Of a DNA stretch of 64,000 nt, positions 29,434 to 37,514 are shown in pieces; position 1 is the first letter of the stretch; every line of letters begins with the position of its first letter. Where the stretch lies: contig NZ_JAIQUM010000004.1 of NCBI RefSeq assembly GCF_020075705.1, positions 1 to 64,000 on the forward strand, written 5' to 3'. The stretch is from Metabacillus rhizolycopersici. Lineage in GTDB: Bacteria > Bacillota > Bacilli > Bacillales > Bacillaceae. A program made the position numbers and the translations under genes. The notes under the pieces were generated by a model. It was given only the letters and a program-made list of their open reading frames with translations, searched no databases and was not told the origin of the DNA.

Positions 29434-30564
29434 ATGAAAATAAAGTCGATTGAACCAACTCCTAGCCCTAATACGATGAAAGTGCTTTTGTCAGAAGAAC
29501 TACCATCTGGAAAAAGCAATAACTATAAAAAGGAACAGGCGAATGAAGCACCAGGGATTATTGGAGATATCTTACATATTGAAGGAGTTAAAGGTGTTTA
29601 TCATGTAGCGGATTTTCTCGCTGTTGAACGAAATGCAAAATACGATTGGAAAGACATTTTAGCACAAGTACGTCTAGCTTTTGGTGAAGATGTAGATGAA
29701 GGAAATTCAAACAAGCTACTTCAAGAAGAAGCATTTGGAGAAGTAAAGGTATTTGTACAAATGTTTAATAACATACCTATGCAGGTAAAACTAACAGACG
29801 GCATGACTGAAGAGCGTTATGGTTTACCTGATCGCTTTAAAGCAGCTGTTTTAAATGCCCAGCAATCTAATGAGAACATCGTATTAGACCGTCAATGGCG
29901 AGAACATGGTGTACGATATGGTGATCTAGCGGAGATTGGAAAGGAAGTTGTTGAAGAATTAAGTGCTGCATATTCCAACGATCGTTTACAAAGGCTTATT
30001 AAAGCATCAGCAGAGATCGAGCAGAAATCCAATACACTAGTTAGAAAATCATATAAAGTTACACTTGATATGTTAGATGATGAAGATTGGTCAAAGCGCT
30101 TTGCTCATTTGGATCAAATGGATCCAAATGAAGATGATCTTCCCGTTTTAGAGAAGGCGCTTGATGATGAAAAGCCATCAATAAGAAGGCTAGCTACCGT
30201 TTATTTAGGGATGATTGAAAAACCAATTGTATTACCTTTATTATATAAAGCATTAAAGGATAAATCCGTAACTGTAAGAAGAACAGCTGGTGATTGTTTG
30301 TCTGATATTGGTGATTCCGCTGCTATGAAACCAATGATGGATGCATTAAAAGATAAAAATAAACTTGTAAGATGGAGAGCGGCAATGTTCTTATATGAAG
30401 TAGGCGATAAAATGGCATTACCGGCATTAAAGCAGGCAGAGGAAGACCAAGAATTCGAGGTAAGTATGCAAGTTAAAATGGCGATTGAACGAATTGAAGG
30501 TGGAGAAGAAGCAAAAGGGTCTGTTTGGAAACAAATGACTGAGAGTAGAAAAGGGCAAGCATAG
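29434..30564 (+). CDS. ypgR: Conserved virulence factor C family / HEAT-repeat protein (YpgR)
   Basis: 376 residues. The N-terminal about 90 residues resemble the NifU N-terminal-like scaffold domain (IEPTPSPNTMKVLL). The C-terminal half contains HEAT-like repeats (EKALDDEKPSIRRLATVYLG, LKDKSVTVRRTAGDCLSDIG, DKNKLVRWRAAMFLYEVG). S. aureus CvfC is the characterised homologue. ATG 29434 is preceded by aaaaggagtg. Mechanism unknown. Confidence 0.9.
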   Translation: MKIKSIEPTPSPNTMKVLLSEELPSGKSNNYKKEQANEAPGIIGDILHIEGVKGVYHVADFLAVERNAKYDWKDILAQVRLAFGEDVDEGNSNKLLQEEAFGEVKVFVQMFNNIPMQVKLTDGMTEERYGLPDRFKAAVLNAQQSNENIVLDRQWREHGVRYGDLAEIGKEVVEELSAAYSNDRLQRLIKASAEIEQKSNTLVRKSYKVTLDMLDDEDWSKRFAHLDQMDPNEDDLPVLEKALDDEKPSIRRLATVYLGMIEKPIVLPLLYKALKDKSVTVRRTAGDCLSDIGDSAAMKPMMDALKDKNKLVRWRAAMFLYEVGDKMALPALKQAEEDQEFEVSMQVKMAIERIEGGEEAKGSVWKQMTESRKGQA

Positions 30565-30603
30565 GTAATAAAAGGCAGTCAATAAACGACTTTTATTTAA
30601 AGG

Positions 30604-30743
30604 ATAAGAAAGTATCAATTTTTTGACTAAGTTTTCGTGTCCAGCTCCAGCGCCTAGCCCCTCAGGAATTGAAGGCAAAGAACACCTTCTATTCCTGAGC
30701 GTCTTATTTGCCCGAGGCTGAACAAGGTGCTTGCGCTTTTCTT
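30604..30743 (+). repeat. Dispersed repeat copy C
   Basis: Starts with ataagaaagtat and cgtgtccagctccagcgcc, then the hairpin ctcaggaat (30661-30669) / attcctgag (30691-30699) around gaaggcaaag, then gcgtcttatttgcccgaggctgaacaaggtgcttgcgctttt. Occupies the ypgR-brxA gap. Confidence 0.85.
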
Positions 30744-30900
30744 AATTATAGCGTATACGGGTCGTCAAACTACTGCAAATAGAAGTTTCACTTTATTTTT
30801 GATTGGTAAATTAAGTAGTGATCTCGAAATAACAATATTTGCAATGTCAAATACCCTATAGTATTCTTTAATTAACTGTGATGATTTGGAGGGATTTATT

Positions 30901-31335
30901 ATGTCAATGGCATATGATGAATATATGAGGCAAATTGTAATGCCTATGAGAGCAGAACTAACAAATGCTGGATTTGAAGAATTAACAACAGAGGAAGATG
31001 TAGAAAAGTTTATGGAAGATCCAAAAGGTACAACTCTTGTTGTTATTAACTCTGTATGTGGTTGTGCAGCAGGATTAGCAAGACCTGCTGCAACACAAGC
31101 TGCATTAAATGCAGAGAAAAAGCCTGAAAAGCTTGTAACAGTTTTTGCAGGGCAGGATAAAGAAGCAACTAGTAAAATGCGTGAATATTTTAAAGGATAT
31201 GAGCCATCGTCACCATCAATGGCGTTATTGAAAGATGGAGAGGTTGTTCACTTTATCCCTCGTCATGATATTGAAGGGAATTCTATTGAAAATATCATGC
31301 ACAATTTAGAAACTGCATTTGAGAAAAACTGTTAA
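30901..31335 (+). CDS. brxA: Bacilliredoxin BrxA (YphP)
   Basis: Thioredoxin-fold de-bacillithiolating protein. The 144-residue length equals YphP, and the CGC active site is at residues 53-55 (NSVCGCAAG). Start ATG 30901 gives MSMAYDEYMRQIV and follows ggaggg. Implies a bacillithiol-based redox system in this organism. Own terminator. Confidence 0.96.
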   Translation: MSMAYDEYMRQIVMPMRAELTNAGFEELTTEEDVEKFMEDPKGTTLVVINSVCGCAAGLARPAATQAALNAEKKPEKLVTVFAGQDKEATSKMREYFKGYEPSSPSMALLKDGEVVHFIPRHDIEGNSIENIMHNLETAFEKNC

Positions 31336-31365
31336 AAAGGATGCGAATTTGCATCCTTTTTTTCT
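31334..31365 (+). terminator. Terminator of brxA
   Basis: aaaaggatgc / gcatcctttt plus T run. Confidence 0.9.
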
Positions 31366-31392
31366 TAATAAACTAGAAAGTTGAGACTTAAG

Positions 31393-32172
31393 ATGATTGT
31401 TACTACTTCAGGAAGACCAAATAATCACCTAATTCATTCAGCTGAGCAAATCGCTTTAGAGCTAAGTGGTTCATTTATTAAGCGAAACAAAACTTCAGTT
31501 GAGGGTATAAAAAGACTATGCAAAGATGATGTTCTAGTTGTCGGGAAAAATCGTATCGAATTACACTACTTTGATCAACAGAGCCCATTGTTTTTTCATC
31601 CTAATTCTGCAATGTTTAGAATTAAGAGACTAATAAAAGGTGAAAAAGATCCACTTTGTGAAGCTTGTAACCTTCAGTACGGCGATTCCTTTTTAGATTG
31701 TACACTTGGATTAGCATCAGATAGTATTGTTGCGAGCTACGCTGTAGGGGAGCACGGAATCGTTAAGGGGATAGAAGGAAGTAAAAATTTAGCCTTTATC
31801 GTAAAGGTGGGATTGCAACAATGGGAAACAGGATTAAATGCTCTAGATGATGCTATGAGACGAATTGATGTTTCAACATATGATCATTTATCCTTCCTCC
31901 GCAACTGCCCTGATAAATCTTATGACGTTATTTATTTTGATCCGATGTTCGAGGAAACAATTGAAGAATCAGTTGGACTAGTACCATTAAAGCATATAGC
32001 AAATTATTCACCATTGGAAAAAGAAACAATAAATGAAGCGAAGCGAGTTGCTAAACGCAGAATTGTTTTAAAAGACCATTGGAAAAGTAGGCGTTTTGAA
32101 CAACATGGTTTTCATGTATTAGTTCGTAAATCTGCAAAATTTCATTATGGTGTTATAGAAATAGAGGGATAG
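31393..32172 (+). CDS. ypiP: RsmJ-like SAM-dependent methyltransferase (YpiP)
   Basis: 259 residues. SAM motif I is DSFLDCTLGLASDS and the catalytic motif IYFDPMFEE (DPMF) resembles the DPMY of RsmJ-type rRNA/nucleic-acid methyltransferases. ATG 31393 chosen; TTG 31381 is an alternative and neither RBS is strong. Position after brxA matches ypiP. Substrate unproven. Confidence 0.87.
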   Translation: MIVTTSGRPNNHLIHSAEQIALELSGSFIKRNKTSVEGIKRLCKDDVLVVGKNRIELHYFDQQSPLFFHPNSAMFRIKRLIKGEKDPLCEACNLQYGDSFLDCTLGLASDSIVASYAVGEHGIVKGIEGSKNLAFIVKVGLQQWETGLNALDDAMRRIDVSTYDHLSFLRNCPDKSYDVIYFDPMFEETIEESVGLVPLKHIANYSPLEKETINEAKRVAKRRIVLKDHWKSRRFEQHGFHVLVRKSAKFHYGVIEIEG

Positions 32173-32203
32173 CGAATGATAACAATGTGGAGGTGTTATC
32201 ATT

Positions 32204-32335
32204 ATGACAAAAAGAAAAGTAGATCCTTCAAGGGAAGTATTAGGTTCTGCGGATGTAGAGGGTCAAGGTACGACAATGAATGAAACAAAGGGTAAGCAAA
32301 TGGATTCTGCACGGAAGAAAAAGAAAAAAGTGTAA
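32204..32335 (+). CDS. YuzL-like small spore-associated peptide (43 aa)
   Basis: ATG 32204 with ggaggtg. Very basic: MTKRKVDPSREVLGSADVEG, QGTTMNET and a KKKKKV end. The SAADVxGQGT-like centre resembles the YuzL family as I recall it; SASP-like composition suggests sporulation expression. Directly downstream of ypiP. Confidence 0.65.
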   Translation: MTKRKVDPSREVLGSADVEGQGTTMNETKGKQMDSARKKKKKV

Positions 32336-32376
32336 AAATCGGCGGGTGCTTTTATGCACCCGCTTTCATTTTTATT
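32336..32376. terminator. Bidirectional terminator
   Basis: Stem gcgggtgc / gcacccgc followed by T-rich sequence. It serves the YuzL-like gene and the minus-strand micropeptide. Confidence 0.85.
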
Positions 32377-32404
32377 AAAGAGCAATATTATTTTACTGTA
32401 CGGA

Positions 32405-32482
32405 TTAATCTGCAATTTCCACATAAATAAAATATGCGAGCGTAACGAAGCATCCAATGAAGAAGAGAGTATCATAACCCAT
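32405..32482 (-). CDS. Putative membrane micropeptide (25 aa)
   Basis: Minus-strand ATG 32482 preceded by gggaggt nine bases upstream. The peptide MGYDTLFFIGCFVTLAYFIYV plus EIAD is a single membrane span with an acidic end. The strong RBS, short AT-rich upstream region and terminator downstream argue it is translated. No family recognised. Confidence 0.5.
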   Translation of the reverse strand: MGYDTLFFIGCFVTLAYFIYVEIAD

Positions 32483-32660
32483 TTTTTAAAACCTCCCAAG
32501 TAATAACTATTATTATTTGTTTGTATAACTTATTTTAAACGCTTTTTCTTTTTATTGAAAGAAGTTTCACCTAATTTGTCATATAATTGTTATGTTTTTA
32601 CCAAATCAATATGTTAAAATATTGTTATATCGATTAGTATTTTTGGAAGGAAGACCTACT

Positions 32661-33257
32661 ATGAATAAATGGTTAAAAAAATCACTTTTCATACTATTCT
32701 CAATTGTGACCTTTGGGCTTGTAACACCTCCTGCATCCTTAGCGATTCAAGCAAAACCTTCTGAAGATGTTACGAAATCTCCTTTTAATGAGGATCGTAT
32801 AGAACACGTTGTACCTCCAATTATAGTAGAAGACCAGCTTCAGTTATCAAAAGAACAAGTTTTAGCAAATATACTTACAGAGGCAGAACAAAAGTCATTT
32901 ATTAAATTTGGAGATAAAATTGGCGTTGTGATTGAAGATGAATTTAAAGATATCATTTTTCCTAGAATGGAAGAAATCATTACATACTACTTGGATGTAG
33001 AGAATGATGAACAATTTCAGCATTTAATGGTATCAAAACCATCAGGTGGCACAGGAGAGAAAATCTTCCATATATATAATACACAAACAGGTGAAGATGT
33101 ATTACGTTTTCATGTCAGAAGAGATAATCGTCCGTTAGAAGGGTATTGGTTTAATTTCCATTATCATACGTACCATGACTCATTCCGCTCACATAAAGAT
33201 TTAGGAAGTATTTACTGGGACAAAAATACGCCACCTAATTGGATGTCCTATCATTGA
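32661..33257 (+). CDS. ypjP: Secreted protein YpjP
   Basis: 198 residues. A Sec signal peptide (KKSLFILFSIVTFGLVTPPASLA, given here only as its span of about residues 6-28) is followed by a soluble domain rich in aromatic/His residues near the end (YWFNFHYHTYHDS). N-terminus and position before thyA match B. subtilis YpjP, function unknown. ATG 32661 follows ggaagg. Residues 50-55 read VVPPII, of interest beside the next gene. Confidence 0.88.
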   Translation: MNKWLKKSLFILFSIVTFGLVTPPASLAIQAKPSEDVTKSPFNEDRIEHVVPPIIVEDQLQLSKEQVLANILTEAEQKSFIKFGDKIGVVIEDEFKDIIFPRMEEIITYYLDVENDEQFQHLMVSKPSGGTGEKIFHIYNTQTGEDVLRFHVRRDNRPLEGYWFNFHYHTYHDSFRSHKDLGSIYWDKNTPPNWMSYH

Positions 33258-33298
33258 TTCATCGTTATGATAATGTATTATTAACTTGTGTATTTATG

Positions 33299-33328
33299 AG
33301 CACGCAACTATGTTTGCGTGTTTTTTCT
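33299..33328 (+). terminator. Terminator of ypjP
   Basis: cacgcaa / ttgcgtg stem with TTTTTT. Confidence 0.85.
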
Positions 33329-33341
33329 ATGGGAAAAAAGA

Positions 33342-33463
33342 AGAACAAAGCGCAAGCTCCTTGATCAGCCTAAGGCAGGCATAAGACGCGTGTGAATAGA
33401 AAAGGCGTAATTTTGCCTTCAATTCATGCGTGGCTTATGACCCTGAGGCGCTGGAGCTGGATA
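33342..33463 (-). repeat. Dispersed repeat copy D (inverted orientation)
   Basis: Reverse-oriented copy: aaagcgcaagctccttgatc ... ggcataagacgcg, hairpin arms gtgtgaat / attcatgc, and ending gcgctggagctgga. With G-T pairs the stem extends to about 18 bp (cataag ... cttatg). The rest of 33464-33794 shows no gene. Confidence 0.8.
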
Positions 33464-33794
33464 CCGTGCGCTTATTCACTGTGCAAGAATGTTATAGTTT
33501 CCTATAACAGAACAAATATATATAGTGCTTCCTGAAACGAAACAGAAGCAAAGAAGATAGGTAGGGGGAAATTGTCAGTAAAGATTGGATAAGTCACTCT
33601 TTTTTTAAAAGATTTGTTGAACTTTATAGAAATCTAGTTTAATAGGACTAATTATGTTATTCTACTAGTAAAAGATTCGAAATATTTCCGTCGATTTCTA
33701 CTTGTACCACGTTAAAAGGTTGATATTGTACTGTTATGATCATCGAAAAATCCACGAATAAAAAGTCCGTTTTATCATCGAGAGGATGTACACC

Positions 33795-34580
33795 ATGAAA
33801 AAGGGTATTTTTTTTCTTCTAATCTCGCTTATTTGTATTCCTTTTTATCATTTGGTTAAAGCATCGCCAGAAGGAATTCGACTTTCTGCCTATTCCTTTA
33901 AGTCATCTGAAGTAACTTTATCCGATCCAATACTAGGAGAAATGATTTTATTACCTGAAACAACATTTGTAGAAGACGAAGCTTTGACTATGATAAAAAA
34001 TGTACAAAAAATTGATCGAAATATCTTAAGCCTCGCAGCAAATCAAAATATTCAAATAAAGTTTTTTAATGGTTCGTTAACTGATCAAAACGGATTAAGT
34101 AGTTTAAAAGACAAAAAACCAAGAGGATATTCCACCTCAGGTCCTAACTGGGATCAAGTACCTGGAATGAGCAGTGATCGATTTGTTTATGTAAAGGTTG
34201 GGCATAGTGAATATGGGAGAGGCCATAGTTCTGTTTCATTAGAGTTGCATGAAGTTGCTCATGCAATTGATCGCTATGTTTTTAATTACGTTCGTAATGA
34301 TCCAAGCTTTCTTACGATATGGAAGCGAGAGGCAGAGAAACTTTTTCCGGATAGAGATTATTTTATCAATTTTCCTGAGGAGTATTTTGCAGAATCATTC
34401 GCTATGTATTATTACAGTCGTGATTCCAGATTAATACTTAAGGAAAAAGCACCACAGACATTTTTGTTTATCCAATCGTTAGAAGAACAAGCTGCCAAAC
34501 AGAAAAATAAAAGCTATGTAGTATTGCCTAATTACAGTCTGGTAGGTTCAAACGGGAACGTACTAGAATTTATAATCTAA
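33795..34580 (+). CDS. Secreted zinc metalloprotease, anthrax lethal factor / Pro-Pro endopeptidase-like (M34)
   Basis: 261 residues with an N-terminal signal peptide (GIFFLLISLICIPFYHLV, cleaved near KASPEG). The zinc site is HEVAH at residues 152-156 (LELHEVAHAIDRYV), and the downstream Glu is at about 200 in EEYFAESFAMYYYS. The HExxH-AID...E-AESFA-Y arrangement is that of PPEP/Zmp1 and of the lethal factor catalytic domain. PPEPs cleave Pro-Pro bonds of surface adhesins. Start at ATG 33795 after agagg. Substrate and toxin role are unknown; a housekeeping secreted protease is most likely. Confidence 0.82.
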   Translation: MKKGIFFLLISLICIPFYHLVKASPEGIRLSAYSFKSSEVTLSDPILGEMILLPETTFVEDEALTMIKNVQKIDRNILSLAANQNIQIKFFNGSLTDQNGLSSLKDKKPRGYSTSGPNWDQVPGMSSDRFVYVKVGHSEYGRGHSSVSLELHEVAHAIDRYVFNYVRNDPSFLTIWKREAEKLFPDRDYFINFPEEYFAESFAMYYYSRDSRLILKEKAPQTFLFIQSLEEQAAKQKNKSYVVLPNYSLVGSNGNVLEFII

Positions 34581-34630
34581 TTGGACACTTAGTAGATAAA
34601 CCTAACTAAACCCTTGTAGTTTTTCGAATG

Positions 34631-34775
34631 ATAAGAAAGTATAAATTTTTGACTTAGTTTTCGTGTCCAGCCCCTCGAGGTCATAAGCCACTTTTGAATT
34701 GAAGCAAAGTACGCCTTCTATTCAAAAGCGTCTTATGCTATGCCTGAGGCTGAACAAGGCACTTGCGCTTTTCTT
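34631..34775 (+). repeat. Dispersed repeat copy E
   Basis: ataagaaagtataaattttt and cgtgtccagcccctcgagg, then hairpin arms cttttgaat (34691-34699) / attcaaaag (34720-34728), extended by cataag / cttatg outside, and gcctgaggctgaacaaggcacttgcgctttt in pieces. Lies upstream of thyA. Confidence 0.85.
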
Positions 34776-34923
34776 ATAAAATGCTTGGCAGGAAAACATG
34801 TCTCTTCTTTCGTAAATTGATTTCAAGCGTTTATTATTTTGCGCTTTATTATGTATTGTATTATAGTATTAGTGCATATTTTTTCGGATATTACTTATGC
34901 ATTGAATGTAGAGGAGTGGTTTT

Positions 34924-35589
34924 ATGAAACATCCAGAACACGAATATTTAGACACGCTGAAGCACGTACTAGAAGAAGGAACAGAAAAAACCGATCGTAC
35001 AGGTACCGGTACCATTTCAGTCTTTGGATATCAAACAAGATTTGATTTAAGCAAAGGTTTTCCGTTACTTACAACAAAAAGAATCCCGTTTCGTTTAATA
35101 GCTAGTGAATTACTGTGGTTTATTAAAGGGGATACGAATATTAGATACTTGCTTCAACATAATAATAATATCTGGAACGAATGGGCGTTTAAGAAGTGGA
35201 TTGAAAGTGATGAATACAAAGGTCCAGATATGACTGACTTTGGACATCGCAGTTTACAAGATGAAGAATTTAATAAATTATACATAGAAGAAATGGAAAC
35301 ATTCAAACAAAATATATTGAATGATGACGAATTTGCCAAAAAATACGGAGAATTAGGAAATGTGTACGGGAAACAATGGAGGGCATGGGAAACATCAACT
35401 GGAGAAACAATTGATCAGTTAAAAGATGTTATTGATACAATTAAAACGAATCCAGACTCAAGAAGATTAATTGTATCGGCATGGAGCCCTGAGGACGCCA
35501 AGCCTAATAGAGCAGTTTTGCCACCCTGTCATACATTATTTCAATTTTATGTTGCCGATGGTAAGTTAAGTTGCCAATTATATCAGCGT
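34924..35589 (+). CDS. thyA: Thymidylate synthase, exon 1
   Basis: Methylates dUMP to dTMP using methylene-tetrahydrofolate. The 222 codons carry the substrate loop [16 protein letters not shown], the catalytic Cys202 in [11 protein letters not shown] and end at SCQLYQR. The reading frame stops at once because the next codon is TAA, the first three bases of a group I intron. The about 50-residue insertion around [13 protein letters not shown] resembles the longer L. casei-type enzyme. ATG 34924 follows gaggagtgg. Splicing joins it to 35869-36165 for a 320-residue protein. Confidence 0.96.
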
Positions 35590-35868
35590 TAACAGCTTAG
35601 CGCCTTTACAGAGTAATCTGTATTGTAAAACTCCTTTAATTCAGGGGACACCCAAACCGATTAATATGAATGGACGGTGGGCAATCCTGAGCCAAGCCTA
35701 TAGTTAGGAAGGTGCAACGACCAGAACGTGATTGTTCGTAGGATACAAGCTATTGGTATCCGAAATGGGGAGCATCCTTATATAGAGGATGGAGATATGG
35801 TCTGACCTTGTTGGAAACAACAAGCTGCGTATGCGGATTGGGTTTAGCGAGCCTAATTGAACAATGTG
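35590..35868 (+). ncRNA. Group I self-splicing intron in thyA (279 nt, no ORF)
   Basis: Exon 1 ends in U (CAGCGU) and the intron ends in G (AUGUG), as group I chemistry requires. The internal guide GCGC (35600-35603) pairs with exon GCGU with the U-G wobble at the splice site (P1). P4: TCAGG 35641-35645 with CCTGA 35686-35690. P5: ACCC..ACCG with CGGT.GGG. P7: GACCA 35719-35723 with TGGTC 35798-35802. P8: GGATAC/GTATCC. P9: CTTGTTG-GAAA-CAACAAG, a GNRA-capped helix. No homing endonuclease is encoded. Removing it rejoins LYQR to [11 protein letters not shown] exactly in frame. Confidence 0.95.
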
Positions 35869-36165
35869 AGTGCTGATCTTTTTATTGGAGTACCGTTTAA
35901 TATTGCGAGTTATGCGCTTTTAACTCATTTAATTGCTCAAGAATGTGGACTTGAAGTAGGTGAGTTTGTCCATACGTTGGGTGATGCTCATATTTATTTA
36001 AACCATGTTGACCAGGTGAAAATTCAGTTAGAGCGGGAACCAAAACCATTTCCTACATTAAATTTAAATAAGGATATACATTCAGTATTCGATTTTGAAA
36101 TGAATGATATTGAACTTGAAGGATATGACCCACATTCCACAATCAAGGCACCTATAGCAGTTTAA
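35869..36165 (+). CDS. thyA: Thymidylate synthase, exon 2
   Basis: 98 codons plus stop continuing the enzyme: [18 protein letters not shown], the dUMP-binding Asn in [20 protein letters not shown], and the C-terminal [13 protein letters not shown], which closes over the cofactor. There is no RBS before this part, so it is made only from spliced mRNA. dfrA follows 95 nt downstream. Confidence 0.96.
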   Translation, partial: SADLFIGVPFNIASYALLTHLIAQECGLEVGEFVHTLGDAHIYLNHVDQVKIQLEREPKPFPTLNLNKDIHSVFDFEMNDIELEGYDPHSTIKAPIAV

Positions 36166-36260
36166 TTCCTTCATTTTTATGTTATGTTAGGAACGATAAG
36201 AATGTATCGTAGATTCACGATGGATAAAGTCTCTAATTTTGGAAAGGATGTATCTTCATT

Positions 36261-36752
36261 ATGATTTCCTTTGTAGTAGCTATGGATAATAACCGGGTAA
36301 TCGGAAAAGACAATGATTTACCTTGGCATTTACCTGAGGATTTAAAATTTTTTAAACGTGTAACAATGGGCCATCCAATTATTATGGGACGGAAAACACA
36401 TGAGTCGATTGGAAGGGTTTTACCAGGTAGAGAAAATATCATTGTTACAAGAGATAAGCACTACCTCTCGGATGGATGCACGGTCCTTCATTCTATAAAT
36501 GAAGTAAAGGATTTAGCGAGAGAAAATGGTGAAGAGATTTTTGTCATTGGTGGGGCAGAAATATTTAAAGAACTATTTACGATGGCAGACAGATTATATA
36601 TTACTCACATTGACGAGGAATTTGAGGGAGATACTTATTTCCCGTTATTTAGTGAAAATGACTGGGAACTCGTATCAAATGAACGAGGGATAAAGGATGA
36701 AAAAAACCCATACATCTATAGTTTTAAAGTGTATGATAAAAAAGATAAATAA
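36261..36752 (+). CDS. dfrA: Dihydrofolate reductase
   Basis: Regenerates tetrahydrofolate from the dihydrofolate produced by ThyA. 163 residues, with MISFVVAMDNNRVIGKDN, LPWHLPEDLKFFK (catalytic Asp27), IIMGRKTHESIGR and FVIGGAEIF (NADPH binding). ATG 36261 follows ggaaagga. Forms the usual thyA-dfrA pair; dfrA supply may depend on thyA transcription through the intron. Confidence 0.97.
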   Translation: MISFVVAMDNNRVIGKDNDLPWHLPEDLKFFKRVTMGHPIIMGRKTHESIGRVLPGRENIIVTRDKHYLSDGCTVLHSINEVKDLARENGEEIFVIGGAEIFKELFTMADRLYITHIDEEFEGDTYFPLFSENDWELVSNERGIKDEKNPYIYSFKVYDKKDK

Positions 36753-36760
36753 ATATGTTT

Positions 36761-36810
36761 GATAAAACAGGCAGATCCTTTACTATAAGGATCTGCCTGT
36801 TTTGATCAAA
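36761..36810. terminator. Bidirectional terminator after dfrA
   Basis: About 20-bp stem: gataaaacaggcagatcctt / aaggatctgcctgttttgatc with a 6-nt loop. Confidence 0.9.
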
Positions 36811-36872
36811 AGGAATATTTCAATTTAGCGGCAAAGATTTATTTGTTATCGCTACTTAAAAAAAGAATGTAA

Positions 36873-37514
36873 TTATGGTAATAAATAGAATAATACGGAA
36901 AAGTAATGTAAAATAGTTCCTGCTAGCACGAAAAGATGCCAAACCGCATGGTGATATTTAAATCCCCTCCACACGTAAAAAACAGCCCCAATTGTATAGA
37001 AAACACCACCGATGACTAACAAAATGACACCATTCAATGCGACGTTTTCGATAATATGACTCCAAGCAAAAACGATTAACCAGCCCATAATGACATACAT
37101 GATGGTTGAAAAAAATAAGTATTTCTTTACAAAAAATGATTTGAAAACAGTTCCTGCAATTGCAAGTCCCCAAACGATTCCAAATAATGTCCAACCAACC
37201 CAGCCTTTTACGGCAATAAATAAGAAAGGGGTATAAGTACCCGCGATAAAAAAGTAGATCGCTGAATGGTCAAGTATTTCAAATAGATCCTTTACTTTTC
37301 CAGCTGGGAAGCTATGAACAAGCGTGGAGGCAGTATAAAGGAGTACCATTGTTGCTCCAAATAAAGTAAAACTTACGATGTGCCAAGCTGTACCATATAA
37401 TGATGAGCAAACGATTAGAACAACAAGTCCCGCTATACTTAATAATCCACCGATTCCATGTGTAATGGAATTCGCAATTTCTTCACCTTTTGAGAATGTG
37501 TGAGTGTTTGTCAT
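36873..37514 (-). CDS. yplQ: Hemolysin III / PAQR family membrane protein (YplQ)
   Basis: 213 residues with seven hydrophobic segments. PAQR motifs: SITHGIGGLLS, STLVHSF, LDHSAIYFFIAGTYTP and a C-terminal HHAVWHLFVLAGTILHY with the metal-binding His residues. ATG 37514 is preceded by aaaggag; a longer open frame upstream is the remnant of another gene (next entry). Length equals B. subtilis YplQ. Confidence 0.92.
   Translation of the reverse strand: MTNTHTFSKGEEIANSITHGIGGLLSIAGLVVLIVCSSLYGTAWHIVSFTLFGATMVLLYTASTLVHSFPAGKVKDLFEILDHSAIYFFIAGTYTPFLFIAVKGWVGWTLFGIVWGLAIAGTVFKSFFVKKYLFFSTIMYVIMGWLIVFAWSHIIENVALNGVILLVIGGVFYTIGAVFYVWRGFKYHHAVWHLFVLAGTILHYFSVLFYLLP

Noticed and set aside
35857..35868. 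TTG start just before thyA exon 2 suggesting an independent C-terminal protein
   Set aside because: No ribosome binding site precedes it, and these bases are the intron 3' end; a 98-aa thymidylate synthase tail alone would be inactive.
34924..36165. thyA as a frameshifted or disrupted pseudogene
   Set aside because: Both parts are fully conserved and in phase after removing exactly 279 nt with a complete group I core, so an intron explains the gap.
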